From: Clostridia bacterium
GTDB taxonomy: Bacteria > Bacillota > Clostridia > Oscillospirales > Acutalibacteraceae
NCBI GenBank assembly: GCA_017517135.1
Contig: JAFXAK010000042.1
Span: 1-41,454 of the forward strand
Direction: 5' to 3'
DNA: 41,454 nucleotides
The notes under the pieces are model-generated. The model saw only the letters and a program-made list of their open reading frames with translations. It made no database searches and had not been told where the DNA came from. Position 1 is the stretch's first letter. Each line of letters begins with the position of its first letter. Below are positions 34,717 through 41,454 of the stretch, piece after piece. Both the position numbers and the translations under genes were made by a program.

Positions 34717-35445
34717 TTATTTTCTGCAATATATTTCTATTGCCTTTGCAACAAACTGAGCCGTACCCACAGCATGCTTATCAATATTTTCTCTGAAACG
34801 CTCGTCAAGAACATACATCTGTCCGAGCCCTGCGAGAATTTCTTTGGTGCAGGTGTAGTAATTCTCCGTTATATGGCTTTGCAGAAGCTTTACACATTTC
34901 TGTGCCGATTCAGAATCGGGTGCCTCCCCTTTTTTCATAAAAGAAGCAAACTCTGCAAAAATATTATCCATTTCATCAGCAAGACCATTATACTTTTCCT
35001 GAGAATAGTCTTTTGTTTTTTTCTTGTACTCTAAATAAGCATCGGTATTACCCCATCGTTCCTTAGCCTCAGCCTTATACTTTTCAAATTCGCTGTTATC
35101 AAATTTTTTCATAACATTTTCTCCTCTCTGTGCATCGTCAATGGCAGAAATCAGCCTTTCCAGACGCTCTTTTTTCAATATAAGAAGTTTTTTCTGTTCA
35201 TTAAGTGCCTTATTTTTATCATAATTCGGAGACGACAAAATTTCCGAAATACTTTTCAAGGAAAAATCAAGCTCACGGTAAAATAAAATCTCCTGCATAC
35301 GGAAAACAGAGTTTTCATCATAGTAACGGTAGCCTGTAACAGAATCCACATCTGCAGGCTTCAGAAGTCCTATTTCATCATAATAATGAAGTGTACGCAC
35401 ACTCACACCCGTATATACGGCAAATTCCTTAATCTGCATTTTCAT
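34717..35445 (-). CDS. MerR-family regulator with TipAS-like ligand domain
   Basis: The start is ATG 35445 (MKMQIKEFAVYTGVSVRTLHYYDEIGLL), with GGGGTG upstream. The 242-residue protein has the MerR winged helix-turn-helix (residues about 3-70), a dimerising coiled coil (about 75-115), and a C-terminal alpha-helical domain (about 125-242). That domain (FEKYKAEAKERWGNTDAYLEYKKKT, then YYTCTKEILAGLGQMYVLDERF) is like TipAS/Mta, which bind peptide antibiotics or hydrophobic drugs. Its own promoter has the 19-bp spacer that MerR proteins remodel, so it probably controls itself, giving a drug or stress response with an unknown effector. Confidence 0.9.
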   Translation of the reverse strand: MKMQIKEFAVYTGVSVRTLHYYDEIGLLKPADVDSVTGYRYYDENSVFRMQEILFYRELDFSLKSISEILSSPNYDKNKALNEQKKLLILKKERLERLISAIDDAQRGENVMKKFDNSEFEKYKAEAKERWGNTDAYLEYKKKTKDYSQEKYNGLADEMDNIFAEFASFMKKGEAPDSESAQKCVKLLQSHITENYYTCTKEILAGLGQMYVLDERFRENIDKHAVGTAQFVAKAIEIYCRK

Positions 35446-35462
35446 CTTATCACCCCACATTT

Positions 35463-35493
35463 AGTATATACCCTGACGTAGCGTGAGAGTCAA
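35463..35493 (-). promoter_or_regulatory. MerR-type promoter with 19-bp spacer and operator
   Basis: On the minus strand, TTGACT (35488-35493) and TATACT (35463-35468) are separated by 19 bp instead of 17. The spacer contains the imperfect dyad CTCACG-CTA-CGTCAG. This layout is the hallmark of promoters activated by MerR proteins through DNA untwisting. The transcript would start only about 10 nt before the ATG. Confidence 0.85.
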
Positions 35494-35508
35494 TAGCTTT
35501 TTAATTTT

Positions 35509-36450
35509 TTATGCATCATCTGCCTTGATAGAATAATTTGCCGGATTTACAAACACCGTGATATGCTTTACTCTCGGGAAGTTGCGTTCAATATCCTCAT
35601 GTACAGCTTCAGCTATATTGTGTGCAGTCTGTAAACTATGTGCTCCGTCAAGCAGAATTTCCGCATCCACATATATTTTATTGCCAAAAATCCGAGTTCT
35701 CAGCTTGTCAATTCCGAGCACCTCTTCATTTTTCATAACACAGTCTGAAATTTCTTTTTGAGTTTCTTCATCACAGGAACAGTCAATCATTTTATCCGTT
35801 GCATCCTTAAAAACATCGTAGGCTGCTTTTACAATAAAAAAGAATATTACAAAACTGGCAAGAGAATCAAGTATGGGAAAGCCGAGCATAGCACCGCCGA
35901 TGCCAACAAGGGCACCAACAGAAGACAGCGCATCCGAACGGTGATGCCAGGCATCAGCCATAAGTGCTCCCGAATCAATCCGCTTTGCGTGATATCTTGT
36001 GTACCAATACATTGCTTCCTTGCTGACAATAGAAACAACAGCCGCAATAAAAGCGAACATTCCCGGCAGCTGTAATTCGCCGTAATTTCCGTCAAGTATT
36101 GTCTGTAAAGCATGTGCCCCTATACCAAGACCTGTAATAAACAGCACCATTGCCAACAAAATTGCAGCAACACATTCCATTCGTTCATGTCCGTAAGGAT
36201 GCTCCTTGTCGGGCTTTTTTGACGAGAGCTTAATACCGATAATAACAACCACCGTACTGAACACATCGGAAGCTGAGTGAACAGCATCGCTTATCATTGC
36301 CCCTGAATGTGCAAATATACCTGCTGAAAGCTTGAATACAGACAGTATCACATTTCCGATTGTCGTGATGAGCGATACCCTGTTTGCCGTTTTCTGAAAC
36401 TCTTCTGCCGTAACAGACCTTGAGTTGTTTGTTGCTTTGTTCTTTTTCAT
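35509..36450 (-). CDS. Cation diffusion facilitator (CDF) metal exporter
   Basis: The 313-residue protein has six membrane helices and a cytoplasmic C-terminal domain (about 215-305). Metal-site motifs are SDAVHSASDV in helix 2 (Asp55, His58, Asp62) and ADAWHHRSDALSSVG in helix 5; HPYGHERME lies in the loop between helices 2 and 3. Family members export Zn2+, Mn2+, Fe2+ or Co2+ in exchange for protons; the selectivity is not settled. The merR gene lies 63 bp downstream with its own promoter. Confidence 0.92.
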   Translation of the reverse strand: MKKNKATNNSRSVTAEEFQKTANRVSLITTIGNVILSVFKLSAGIFAHSGAMISDAVHSASDVFSTVVVIIGIKLSSKKPDKEHPYGHERMECVAAILLAMVLFITGLGIGAHALQTILDGNYGELQLPGMFAFIAAVVSIVSKEAMYWYTRYHAKRIDSGALMADAWHHRSDALSSVGALVGIGGAMLGFPILDSLASFVIFFFIVKAAYDVFKDATDKMIDCSCDEETQKEISDCVMKNEEVLGIDKLRTRIFGNKIYVDAEILLDGAHSLQTAHNIAEAVHEDIERNFPRVKHITVFVNPANYSIKADDA

Positions 36451-36470
36451 AAAAAAATATCACCCGTTAT

Positions 36471-36492
36471 ATATAGTTCTATAGCACTATAT
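36471..36492. promoter_or_regulatory. Inverted repeat upstream of the CDF gene
   Basis: ATATAGT (36471-36477) and ACTATAT (36486-36492) form a 7-bp inverted repeat with an 8-bp spacer, about 20-40 bp before the start codon. It may be a metal-responsive operator or simply AT-rich promoter DNA. Confidence 0.3.
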
Positions 36493-36541
36493 GTATGTGG
36501 GAGATTTTTGTTGATTTTAATAAAAGAAAGCACAAGAAAAA

Positions 36542-36571
36542 AATCCCGAAAGCCGAGTTGACTTCCGGGAT
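36542..36571 (-). terminator. Second terminator-like hairpin downstream of rpsI
   Basis: ATCCCGAAAG pairs with CTTCCGGGAT (one mismatch). On the minus strand it is followed by seven U residues. It lies beyond the 17-bp duplication of the rpsI end and beyond the first rpsI terminator, as if it were the original terminator displaced by an insertion. Confidence 0.7.
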
Positions 36572-36588
36572 ATTAAACCAAAGAAACA

Positions 36589-36767
36589 GATTATCTCTTT
36601 GAGAATTGTTGACGCGTTAAGAAAATATGCCGGTGGCATATTTTTAGTGTCAACCGCAGCGGCTATGCCGCGAGGACCACCACAGTTCTCACTTGCACAA
36701 AAAAAACAAGCCCTGTGTTTCCACAAGGCTTGTAAAAGTACAAGATAAGTGATTATCTCTTTGAGAA
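36589..36767. repeat. 17-bp direct repeat of the rpsI 3' end flanking a structured 145-bp insert
   Basis: GATTATCTCTTTGAGAA occurs at 36589-36605 and again at 36751-36767, where it encodes the last residues and stop of rpsI. Between the copies lie a perfect 10-bp hairpin (AAAATATGCC/GGCATATTTT, 36622-36644), GTTGAC/GTCAAC arms, a hairpin GCGGC-TAT-GCCGC (36659-36671), and an outer stem GAGAATTGT/ACAGTTCTC (36601-36690). The pattern suggests an element inserted at the rpsI end. No plausible protein is encoded in this 300-bp gene-free stretch. Confidence 0.75.
36698..36733 (-). terminator. Terminator of the rplM-rpsI operon
   Basis: ACAAGCCTTGTG pairs with CACAGGGCTTGT (one mismatch) on the minus strand and is followed by eight U residues. 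It starts 20 bp after the rpsI stop codon and lies inside the insert bounded by the 17-bp repeats. Confidence 0.9.
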
Positions 36768-37151
36768 CTGGGGTGCACGACGAGCGCCTTTGAGACCGTA
36801 TTTCTTTCTTTCCTTCATTCTGGGATCTCTTGTGAGGAAACCAGCCTTCTTGAGAAGAGGACGGAGATTTTCGTCATACTGAAGAAGAGCTCTGGAAAGA
36901 CCGTGACGGATAGCACCTGCCTGGCCTGTTACACCGCCGCCTGTAACCTTGCAGATAACATCGAACTTTTCAGATGTTTCTGTGAGAACGAGAGGCTGAC
37001 GAACAAGGAGCTTGAGTGTTTCAAGACCGAAATAGCTATCAATTTCTCTGTCATTGATGATGATTTTGCCTGTGCCGGGATAAACACGAACACGAGCTAC
37101 TGATTTCTTTCTTCTACCTGTGCCGTAGAAATAAGGATTTCCTTCGTACAT
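36753..37151 (-). CDS. rpsI: 30S ribosomal protein S9
   Basis: The 132-residue protein is a standard S9: [20 protein letters not shown] at the start, [19 protein letters not shown] in the middle, and the C-terminal tail [25 protein letters not shown] that reaches toward P-site tRNA. It is 19 bp downstream of rplM, the conserved pairing of L13 and S9 in bacteria. Its last 15 coding bases and stop are duplicated about 160 bp downstream. Confidence 0.98.
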   Translation of the reverse strand: MYEGNPYFYGTGRRKKSVARVRVYPGTGKIIINDREIDSYFGLETLKLLVRQPLVLTETSEKFDVICKVTGGGVTGQAGAIRHGLSRALLQYDENLRPLLKKAGFLTRDPRMKERKKYGLKGARRAPQFSKR

Positions 37152-37170
37152 TTCTTATATCCTCCCTCTC

Positions 37171-37599
37171 TTAAAATTCTCTTGCAACGGGCTTCTGAGC
37201 AGCGTGAGCATGTTCAGCACCTGCGTATACATGTAAACGGGTTAAAGCTTTTCTTGTGAGAGCGTTAGCGGGAAGCATACCCTTAACAGCCTTCTCAACA
37301 ACGAATACAGGCTTTGTTTTAAGAAGAGTGCTGTACTTAACCTTCTTCATATTGCCGATGTAGCCTGTGTGATGATAATACATTTTCTGATCTACTTTTT
37401 TACCTGTAAGAACAACCTTTGAAGCGTTTACGATAACAACATAGTCACCGCAATCAACATGAGGAGTATAGGTTACCTTATGCTTACCTCTGAGAAGCAC
37501 AGCAGCTTCAACAGCAACTTCGCCAAGGGTTTTTCCTGCAGCGTCAAGAACGTACCAAGCGCGTTCAACATTCTGGGGATTAGCCATATAAGTTGACAT
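37171..37599 (-). CDS. rplM: 50S ribosomal protein L13
   Basis: The 142-residue protein is a normal L13, an early assembly protein of the large subunit. Characteristic segments are RAWYVLDAAGKTLGEVAVEAA, LLRGKHKVTYTPHVDCGDYVVIVNA, and VKGMLPANALTRKALTRLHVY. It is the first gene of the rplM-rpsI operon, with a near-consensus promoter about 45 bp upstream and a GGAGG ribosome site. Confidence 0.98.
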   Translation of the reverse strand: MSTYMANPQNVERAWYVLDAAGKTLGEVAVEAAVLLRGKHKVTYTPHVDCGDYVVIVNASKVVLTGKKVDQKMYYHHTGYIGNMKKVKYSTLLKTKPVFVVEKAVKGMLPANALTRKALTRLHVYAGAEHAHAAQKPVAREF

Positions 37600-37640
37600 A
37601 ATTAAGCCTCCTGAAATATTTTTCTTTTTTTACCTTGCAT

Positions 37641-37669
37641 ATATTATCACAGGAAAAAGGCATTGTCAA
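37641..37669 (-). promoter_or_regulatory. rplM: Promoter of the rplM-rpsI operon
   Basis: On the minus strand, perfect TTGACA (37664-37669) and TAATAT (37641-37646) are separated by 17 bp, giving a leader of about 35 nt. This fits strong ribosomal protein expression. Confidence 0.85.
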
Positions 37670-37773
37670 CAACTTTTTTTATAAATTTAATTATCAATAC
37701 CATTATCTCTGTTTTTCTCCGTTTTTCTCTTGTTTTTATATGATTTGCTCACTTATTATTTTTATTTTTTTGC

Positions 37774-37814
37774 AAAAAAAACTGCCGCCCTTGTATATTA
37801 AACAAAAGCGGCAG
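37774..37814 (-). terminator. Terminator of the DUF4838-esterase operon
   Basis: CTGCCGC (37782-37788) pairs with GCGGCAG (37808-37814), extended by TTGT/ACAA inside. On the minus strand eight U residues follow. It lies 11 bp after the esterase stop codon. Confidence 0.85.
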
Positions 37815-37824
37815 CTTAACAGTT

Positions 37825-38892
37825 TTATTTCTGTAATCCGAAAAGACGCTGGAACATATTGACTATCTTCAGGAAAAAGCTGCGTATTGCATTAAGCATA
37901 TCGGTAAATCCGTTAACCTTGCCATTTCCTGTCCCCGAATCCGTATTGCCATCAAAGGATGATTCGAGTGAGTTCATCCAGGTAATCATACCTTTTTCTC
38001 CCGAAAGATCAACTGTGTTTCCGTTACCGTCAACAGTTGAAAGATTCGGATATACACTGCCGTCAAGCATATCAAGATCATAAGCAATTACATTTGCCAT
38101 ATGATGATTGTCTGTTGCAGCTGTACCGTCGGGGTTAAGCACTTTACCGAAGGTTGAAAAACGGCAATTTTCAGGCTGTGAATTATATTCGCAGATATTG
38201 TTCCACAAGGGCTTTATTGCTGCGATATAGCTTATAACAGGATCCTTTGAGCTTGCCATCAGCCATATTGCAACATCTGAACAGGCTTTAACACTGTTTT
38301 TTGAAAAAGTACCGGTAGGAACCATAGGGAAAGCACCTGCGAAATATTCGGGATAAGCCGTTACCATATTCCATGTCATTTCACCGCCTGCAGAACAGCC
38401 GCCGATGAAAATTTTTGTTGTGTCAATATTATTTCCGTAATTTTCTATAAGGTCGTCAATAACCTCTCTGAGAGCTTCAAGCAAAGAAGTGCTCCAATAA
38501 ACAAGCTTGTTTTCGGGAGCACGGGGAAGAACAACAAATGCTCCGCCGCTTGTAAATCTGCTCTGAAGCTCACTTGAAGCCCAGTAAGGCATATCGCTGT
38601 CCTCAAGCTGTGAGCCGGGATAATCTCCGTGTCCTATACCGTGCAGAAAGATAACTACGGGGTATTTATTTGTATCATTTTTTCCTACAGGAGAATAATA
38701 GCAATAATCAAGTGCATATCCGCCCGCCTCATCGGCAACAGCCTCACTGAATTCGGAACGCAGAGCACCTATTCCCGCAGATGTGGGAAGTGCAGTCTTA
38801 CGGGTGCCGTCCGCAGCGGCAGTTATACAAAAACAGCCCGACAGCAGACAAAGCACAACTATAAACGAAATTACTTTTTTAATGTTTTTCAT
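37825..38892 (-). CDS. Secreted alpha/beta-hydrolase esterase
   Basis: The 355-residue protein has a signal peptide (residues 1-27, MKNIKKVISFIVVLCLLSG...AAADG) and an alpha/beta-hydrolase domain of the PHB-depolymerase/feruloyl-esterase group. The oxyanion segment is FLHGIGHGD, the nucleophile is Ser167 in GCSAGG, the probable Asp is Asp217 in SSKDPV, and the His is His263 or His264 in DNHHMA. After a Gly/Ser/Thr-rich linker (about 312-328) the protein ends in an amphipathic helix FTDMLNAIRSFFLKIVNMFQ plus RLFGLQK, which is not part of the hydrolase fold. It probably removes ester groups from plant polysaccharide outside the cell. It lies 29 bp downstream of the DUF4838 gene, in one operon. 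Confidence 0.87.
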   Translation of the reverse strand: MKNIKKVISFIVVLCLLSGCFCITAAADGTRKTALPTSAGIGALRSEFSEAVADEAGGYALDYCYYSPVGKNDTNKYPVVIFLHGIGHGDYPGSQLEDSDMPYWASSELQSRFTSGGAFVVLPRAPENKLVYWSTSLLEALREVIDDLIENYGNNIDTTKIFIGGCSAGGEMTWNMVTAYPEYFAGAFPMVPTGTFSKNSVKACSDVAIWLMASSKDPVISYIAAIKPLWNNICEYNSQPENCRFSTFGKVLNPDGTAATDNHHMANVIAYDLDMLDGSVYPNLSTVDGNGNTVDLSGEKGMITWMNSLESSFDGNTDSGTGNGKVNGFTDMLNAIRSFFLKIVNMFQRLFGLQK

Positions 38893-38921
38893 AAAAATAC
38901 CTCACAGATTGCATTTATAAA

Positions 38922-40862
38922 TCAGCATCCGACAGACACAAAGCCTAACATTTCAAACGGATGGAAAATAGTGTATATTATTTCGCTGAATCTGTAAATA
39001 AACAAAGCAACAGGTTCAAGCGTGTCCCACACAGGCTCGTCATAGAGAGTAATCCAGGTGGTTATTGCTCTGAACAGATGCAATGTGTGATTATGGGAAA
39101 TATCGTGATTTGCTCTTTCGCCCATACGGGTAATTCCCATACTCACCATATCCTCATAAAGCTCCATTCTCGCATTCATCCACTTATAGGGGGACCGGAA
39201 GATTGAAAACTCCGAGCGGTAATGTGCACATTTCCAGTATCTCCAGCTTATATGTGAACGCTCAAGCTGTGCGAGCTGTTCTTCGGTTTCGGTTGCTTCA
39301 AACGCCTTTTCCCAAAGTCTGTCGCATTTCTTCACAAGTATATCGGGGAAGGTAAGGAATGTGAGATAAGATTCCTGATCTATATGGATATGGCTCATAG
39401 AATTGAGGGCAAACTCGGAAATTATATCTATAAATTCCTTGAGATAAACTCCGCCGGGGCCGTATACAGCCGTGAGATAACCGAGCATACACTCGTCATA
39501 GTCAAGATAAGGATTCTGCATAAGCTTTGAAAGAAGATATGTTCTCATCTCCGCAAATTCACCGTCGGAATTTGTTATGTAATAAACACCCTGCTCGTAA
39601 ATACCCTTTACACCGTGCTCATAGAAAATCTGTATATTTCTCTGCAGAACACCGAAATTAGGATGTATAACATTGCTTTCGTAGCAGTTGAGAACATAGT
39701 CCCAGATATAAAGTCTGTCACAGATTTTGCTCCATTCCTCAAGGTCTTTCATAAAACCGACATTATCCTTACAGTCCTCATCATCAAGAGGATGTCCGAA
39801 GCAGCATTCAATAGAGCAAAGACGGACTATAACATCCTCACGGGGAACAACATTTGTCGGAGCCTTTCTTGTGTACTGATAAGCAAAGGTGTCAAACGCG
39901 ATGTTATCATAATCGGTAACAGCAGTAACTCTTTCGGCAATTTCATTTACAAAGGTCAGCATTGTGCCTGCCTGCGAGCCGTTGTAATTATCAAGTGCCG
40001 CACAGCTTTCACATTCGCAGTACTGTCCGTTATCCGCCTGAGTAACCGAAACAATCTGCAAGGGAGCAGACGGATCGTGCTTTTCTTCAAGAGCTGCAAT
40101 AACCTCTGCAGTAACTATAGCCTTCACATCCTCATTTGTAAGACAAAGCTGGGTTGCAGTACGCTTACCGTCAACAAGTGCATAATATTCGGGATGTTCG
40201 TTGAAATACTTGTCGGGCTTACAGTAATAGTTCACAAGGGTATGGCTTGCAGGACCGACATAAGACACATCTCCGCCCTGCTCGGCTGTGAGATTTTTAT
40301 AAACACCGCCCGTGAGTCCGTTTGCTATGGAAAATTCGGGATCATATGCACTCTTTGTGTCTGTTTCGCTGTATTCAAAGAAGGGGGTATATGTAACAGA
40401 AATTCCCTTTTCAACGCTTAAATCTGCATTTTCGGGAATAACAATAACCTCATCCTCATACCAATGACAGCCACAGTAATTTTCAAGGAAGGCATAAACA
40501 CCGTTTATTGTTCCCTTGTTCCCTGCACCGTTTATTACGATAAGGTCTTTATCGGATGTGATAACATAACTGCCGTCTTTTTTGCCTGAAAAATCAAGGT
40601 CTTCCCTTAAAGTATCGCCAACGGAGATTTCAACACAGCCGTTTTCTGTGCTGTCGCTGACAACGGCAATATCACCGCCCATTATCTTATCAAGATAATA
40701 TTTGAGCCTTTCGGCGGCATAATTATCCGTAATCGAAGCAGCATCGGAAACCACAATCACCGCATTTTTAAGCTCAACCGCAGTCTCTGCCGCAAGCACC
40801 GTCAACGGAAGTGACATCATAAAAACAACAAGAGCAAGTATCATACAAATAACTTTTTTCAT
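38922..40862 (-). CDS. Secreted DUF4838-domain protein (glycosidase-like)
   Basis: The 646-residue protein has a signal peptide (residues 1-24, ending VLAAE). An N-terminal domain (about 28-150; AVIVVSDAASITDNYAAERLKYYLDKI, NGVYAFLENYCGCHWYEDEV) resembles the alpha/beta domain before GH20/GH84-type barrels. The DUF4838 region follows (about 190-560; SHTLVNYYCKPDKYFNEHPEYYAL, VSVTQADNGQYCECESCAAL), a predicted TIM-barrel hydrolase of unknown substrate. The last 35 residues hold hydrophobic helices (VALFIYRFSEIIYTIFHPFE) and a terminal Cys. It is co-transcribed with the secreted esterase, suggesting joint attack on a decorated glycan outside the cell. Confidence 0.85.
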   Translation of the reverse strand: MKKVICMILALVVFMMSLPLTVLAAETAVELKNAVIVVSDAASITDNYAAERLKYYLDKIMGGDIAVVSDSTENGCVEISVGDTLREDLDFSGKKDGSYVITSDKDLIVINGAGNKGTINGVYAFLENYCGCHWYEDEVIVIPENADLSVEKGISVTYTPFFEYSETDTKSAYDPEFSIANGLTGGVYKNLTAEQGGDVSYVGPASHTLVNYYCKPDKYFNEHPEYYALVDGKRTATQLCLTNEDVKAIVTAEVIAALEEKHDPSAPLQIVSVTQADNGQYCECESCAALDNYNGSQAGTMLTFVNEIAERVTAVTDYDNIAFDTFAYQYTRKAPTNVVPREDVIVRLCSIECCFGHPLDDEDCKDNVGFMKDLEEWSKICDRLYIWDYVLNCYESNVIHPNFGVLQRNIQIFYEHGVKGIYEQGVYYITNSDGEFAEMRTYLLSKLMQNPYLDYDECMLGYLTAVYGPGGVYLKEFIDIISEFALNSMSHIHIDQESYLTFLTFPDILVKKCDRLWEKAFEATETEEQLAQLERSHISWRYWKCAHYRSEFSIFRSPYKWMNARMELYEDMVSMGITRMGERANHDISHNHTLHLFRAITTWITLYDEPVWDTLEPVALFIYRFSEIIYTIFHPFEMLGFVSVGC

Positions 40863-40917
40863 TTCAACTCCCCCTTTTTTTGTAATTGTATCACATTGTA
40901 AAGCCTTTAGTAAATGT

Positions 40918-40945
40918 TTTATATATACAAATTTACAGCTGCCAA
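40918..40945 (-). promoter_or_regulatory. Possible promoter of the DUF4838-esterase operon
   Basis: On the minus strand, TTGGCA (40940-40945) and TATAAA (40918-40923) are separated by 16 bp, about 55 bp before the start codon. The area is AT rich, so other pairings are possible. Confidence 0.45.
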
Positions 40946-40987
40946 TTGTTTATTTTTAACAGACATTTATTTTTTGCAAGCAATAAC

Positions 40988-41023
40988 AATCCGCCTTGAG
41001 CATTTTTATGTTCAGGGCGGATT
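40988..41023. terminator. Hairpin with T tract upstream of the IS element
   Basis: AATCCGCC pairs with GGCGGATT, extended by TGAGCA/TGTTCA inside; the plus strand continues with TTATTG. No gene ends here on either strand within the window, so it may be a leftover terminator or a shield against read-through into or out of the IS element. Nothing else is apparent in the 300-bp gap 40863-41170 apart from this, the promoter and the IS end. Confidence 0.55.
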
Positions 41024-41109
41024 TTATTGTTTGTAACAAAGTCAACCCCTGGCTATGCCAGGGGAAAAAAAGAGCTTATAGCGAGGAAAAAAGTAGACAA
41101 GAAAAAACA

Positions 41110-41162
41110 CCTTGATATAGTAGAAGTGGTTTGCCGACCACACAACTAAAATATCAAGGAGG
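41110..41162 (+). promoter_or_regulatory. Leader hairpin sequestering the tnpA ribosome site
   Basis: CCTTGATAT (41110-41118) pairs with ATATCAAGG (41151-41159), which covers the first part of the ribosome site AAGGAGG (41156-41162). A second hairpin, GTGGT/ACCAC, lies inside the loop. IS200 of Salmonella is known to limit transposase translation by such a leader structure. Confidence 0.8.
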
Positions 41163-41170
41163 TCTTTAAC

Positions 41171-41454
41171 ATGAAAGAAAAAGACATAAATAGTTTAGAA
41201 CATACAAGTTGGAGATGTCAATACCATATTGTATTTATCCCCAAATATAGACGACTTGCAATATACAAGGAAATAAAAGTAGATATAGGAAAGATATTGA
41301 GACAGCTATGTCAACAAAAAGGAATAGAAATAATAGAGGCAGAACTGTGTCCTGACCATGTGCATATGTTAATAAGTATCCCACCGAAGTATAGTGTATC
41401 ACAAATAATGGGATATTTGAAAGGCAAAAGCAGTTTGATGATATTTGACAGACA
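41171..41454 (+). CDS. tnpA: IS200/IS605-family transposase TnpA (Y1 type), 3' end cut by window
   Basis: The visible 94 residues begin EKDINSLEHTSWRCQYHIVF and contain the HUH metal motif in PDHVHMLI (His-Val-His), followed by PPKYSVSQIMGYLKGKSS. This is the Y1 transposase that nicks and joins single-stranded DNA. The catalytic Tyr, expected near residue 125, lies beyond the window. AAGGAGG is 8 bp upstream of the ATG but is partly hidden in a hairpin. No partner tnpB is visible. Confidence 0.93.
   Translation, partial: MKEKDINSLEHTSWRCQYHIVFIPKYRRLAIYKEIKVDIGKILRQLCQQKGIEIIEAELCPDHVHMLISIPPKYSVSQIMGYLKGKSSLMIFDR

Larger units (their letters stand above)
41035..41454 (+). mobile_element. 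IS200/IS605-family insertion sequence, left part
   Basis: The element starts near 41035 with the subterminal palindrome CCCCTGGC-TAT-GCCAGGGG (41046-41064), typical of the single-stranded ends recognised by Y1 transposases. A structured leader and the tnpA gene follow. The right end lies beyond the window. No target duplication is expected, since these elements insert as single strands. Confidence 0.85.

Noticed and set aside
36517-36726. Possible 69-codon minus-strand gene in the rpsI downstream gap
   Set aside because: It runs through two terminators and several hairpins, lacks a ribosome site and has an implausible composition.
39615-40421. Long plus-strand reading frame of 268 codons
   Set aside because: It lies fully antisense to the DUF4838 gene, has no ribosome site and shows no domain; the minus-strand protein has a signal peptide and coherent domains.

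Overview
The window reads as chromosomal DNA of a low-to-moderate G+C Gram-positive anaerobe, most likely an Oscillospiraceae/Ruminococcaceae-type gut Clostridium. This is an inference from GGAGG-type ribosome sites, consensus sigma-A promoters, lipoproteins with Thr/Glu-rich tails, a TAXI-type TRAP transporter, HelD, an F-type ATPase operon and several glycan-active enzymes. No rRNA, tRNA, CRISPR array or prophage module was seen.

Layout. (1) 1-6.2 kb: a minus-strand cluster (MalY/PatB aminotransferase, YhhN membrane protein, a GDPD-like surface protein without its catalytic residues), then a plus-strand radical SAM/SPASM protein and a lipoprotein. Two copies of a ~135-bp hairpin-rich repeat lie at 1-134 and 6000-6149. 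(2) 6.2-12.6 kb: a complete minus-strand atp operon in the order I-B-E-F-H-A-G-D-C. Its delta subunit is only 72 residues, and its c subunit has a partly altered Na+ site. (3) 12.7-15.4 kb: helD, then a two-gene operon of 51-residue paralogous microproteins (14990-15324) with its own consensus promoter and terminator. (4) 15.4-22.5 kb: carbohydrate genes: a cytoplasmic GH35, a shikimate-kinase-like protein with a DUF2804 protein, and a plus-strand set of YfcC-type carrier, YdjC/ChbG deacetylase and GH16. A nested-palindrome element lies at 17246-17388. (5) 22.6-28.7 kb: an ECF sigma/anti-sigma pair, then a TAXI-TRAP importer (binding lipoprotein and fused permease) divergent from a LysR regulator. 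(6) 28.7-34.7 kb: rpe-rbsK, a GNAT acetyltransferase with a metallophosphoesterase, and a DUF4143-type ATPase followed by HD-domain and nitroreductase genes. (7) 34.7-37.6 kb: a MerR/TipAS-type regulator with a 19-bp-spacer promoter, a CDF metal exporter, and the rplM-rpsI operon. The 3' end of rpsI is duplicated across a short structured insert. (8) 37.8-41.45 kb: an operon of a secreted DUF4838 protein and a secreted esterase, then an IS200/IS605-family transposase cut by the window end.

The strongest candidates for undescribed biology are the tandem microprotein operon, the hairpin-rich repeat, the delta subunit that lacks its N-terminal domain, and the duplicated rpsI 3' end around a structured 145-bp insert.
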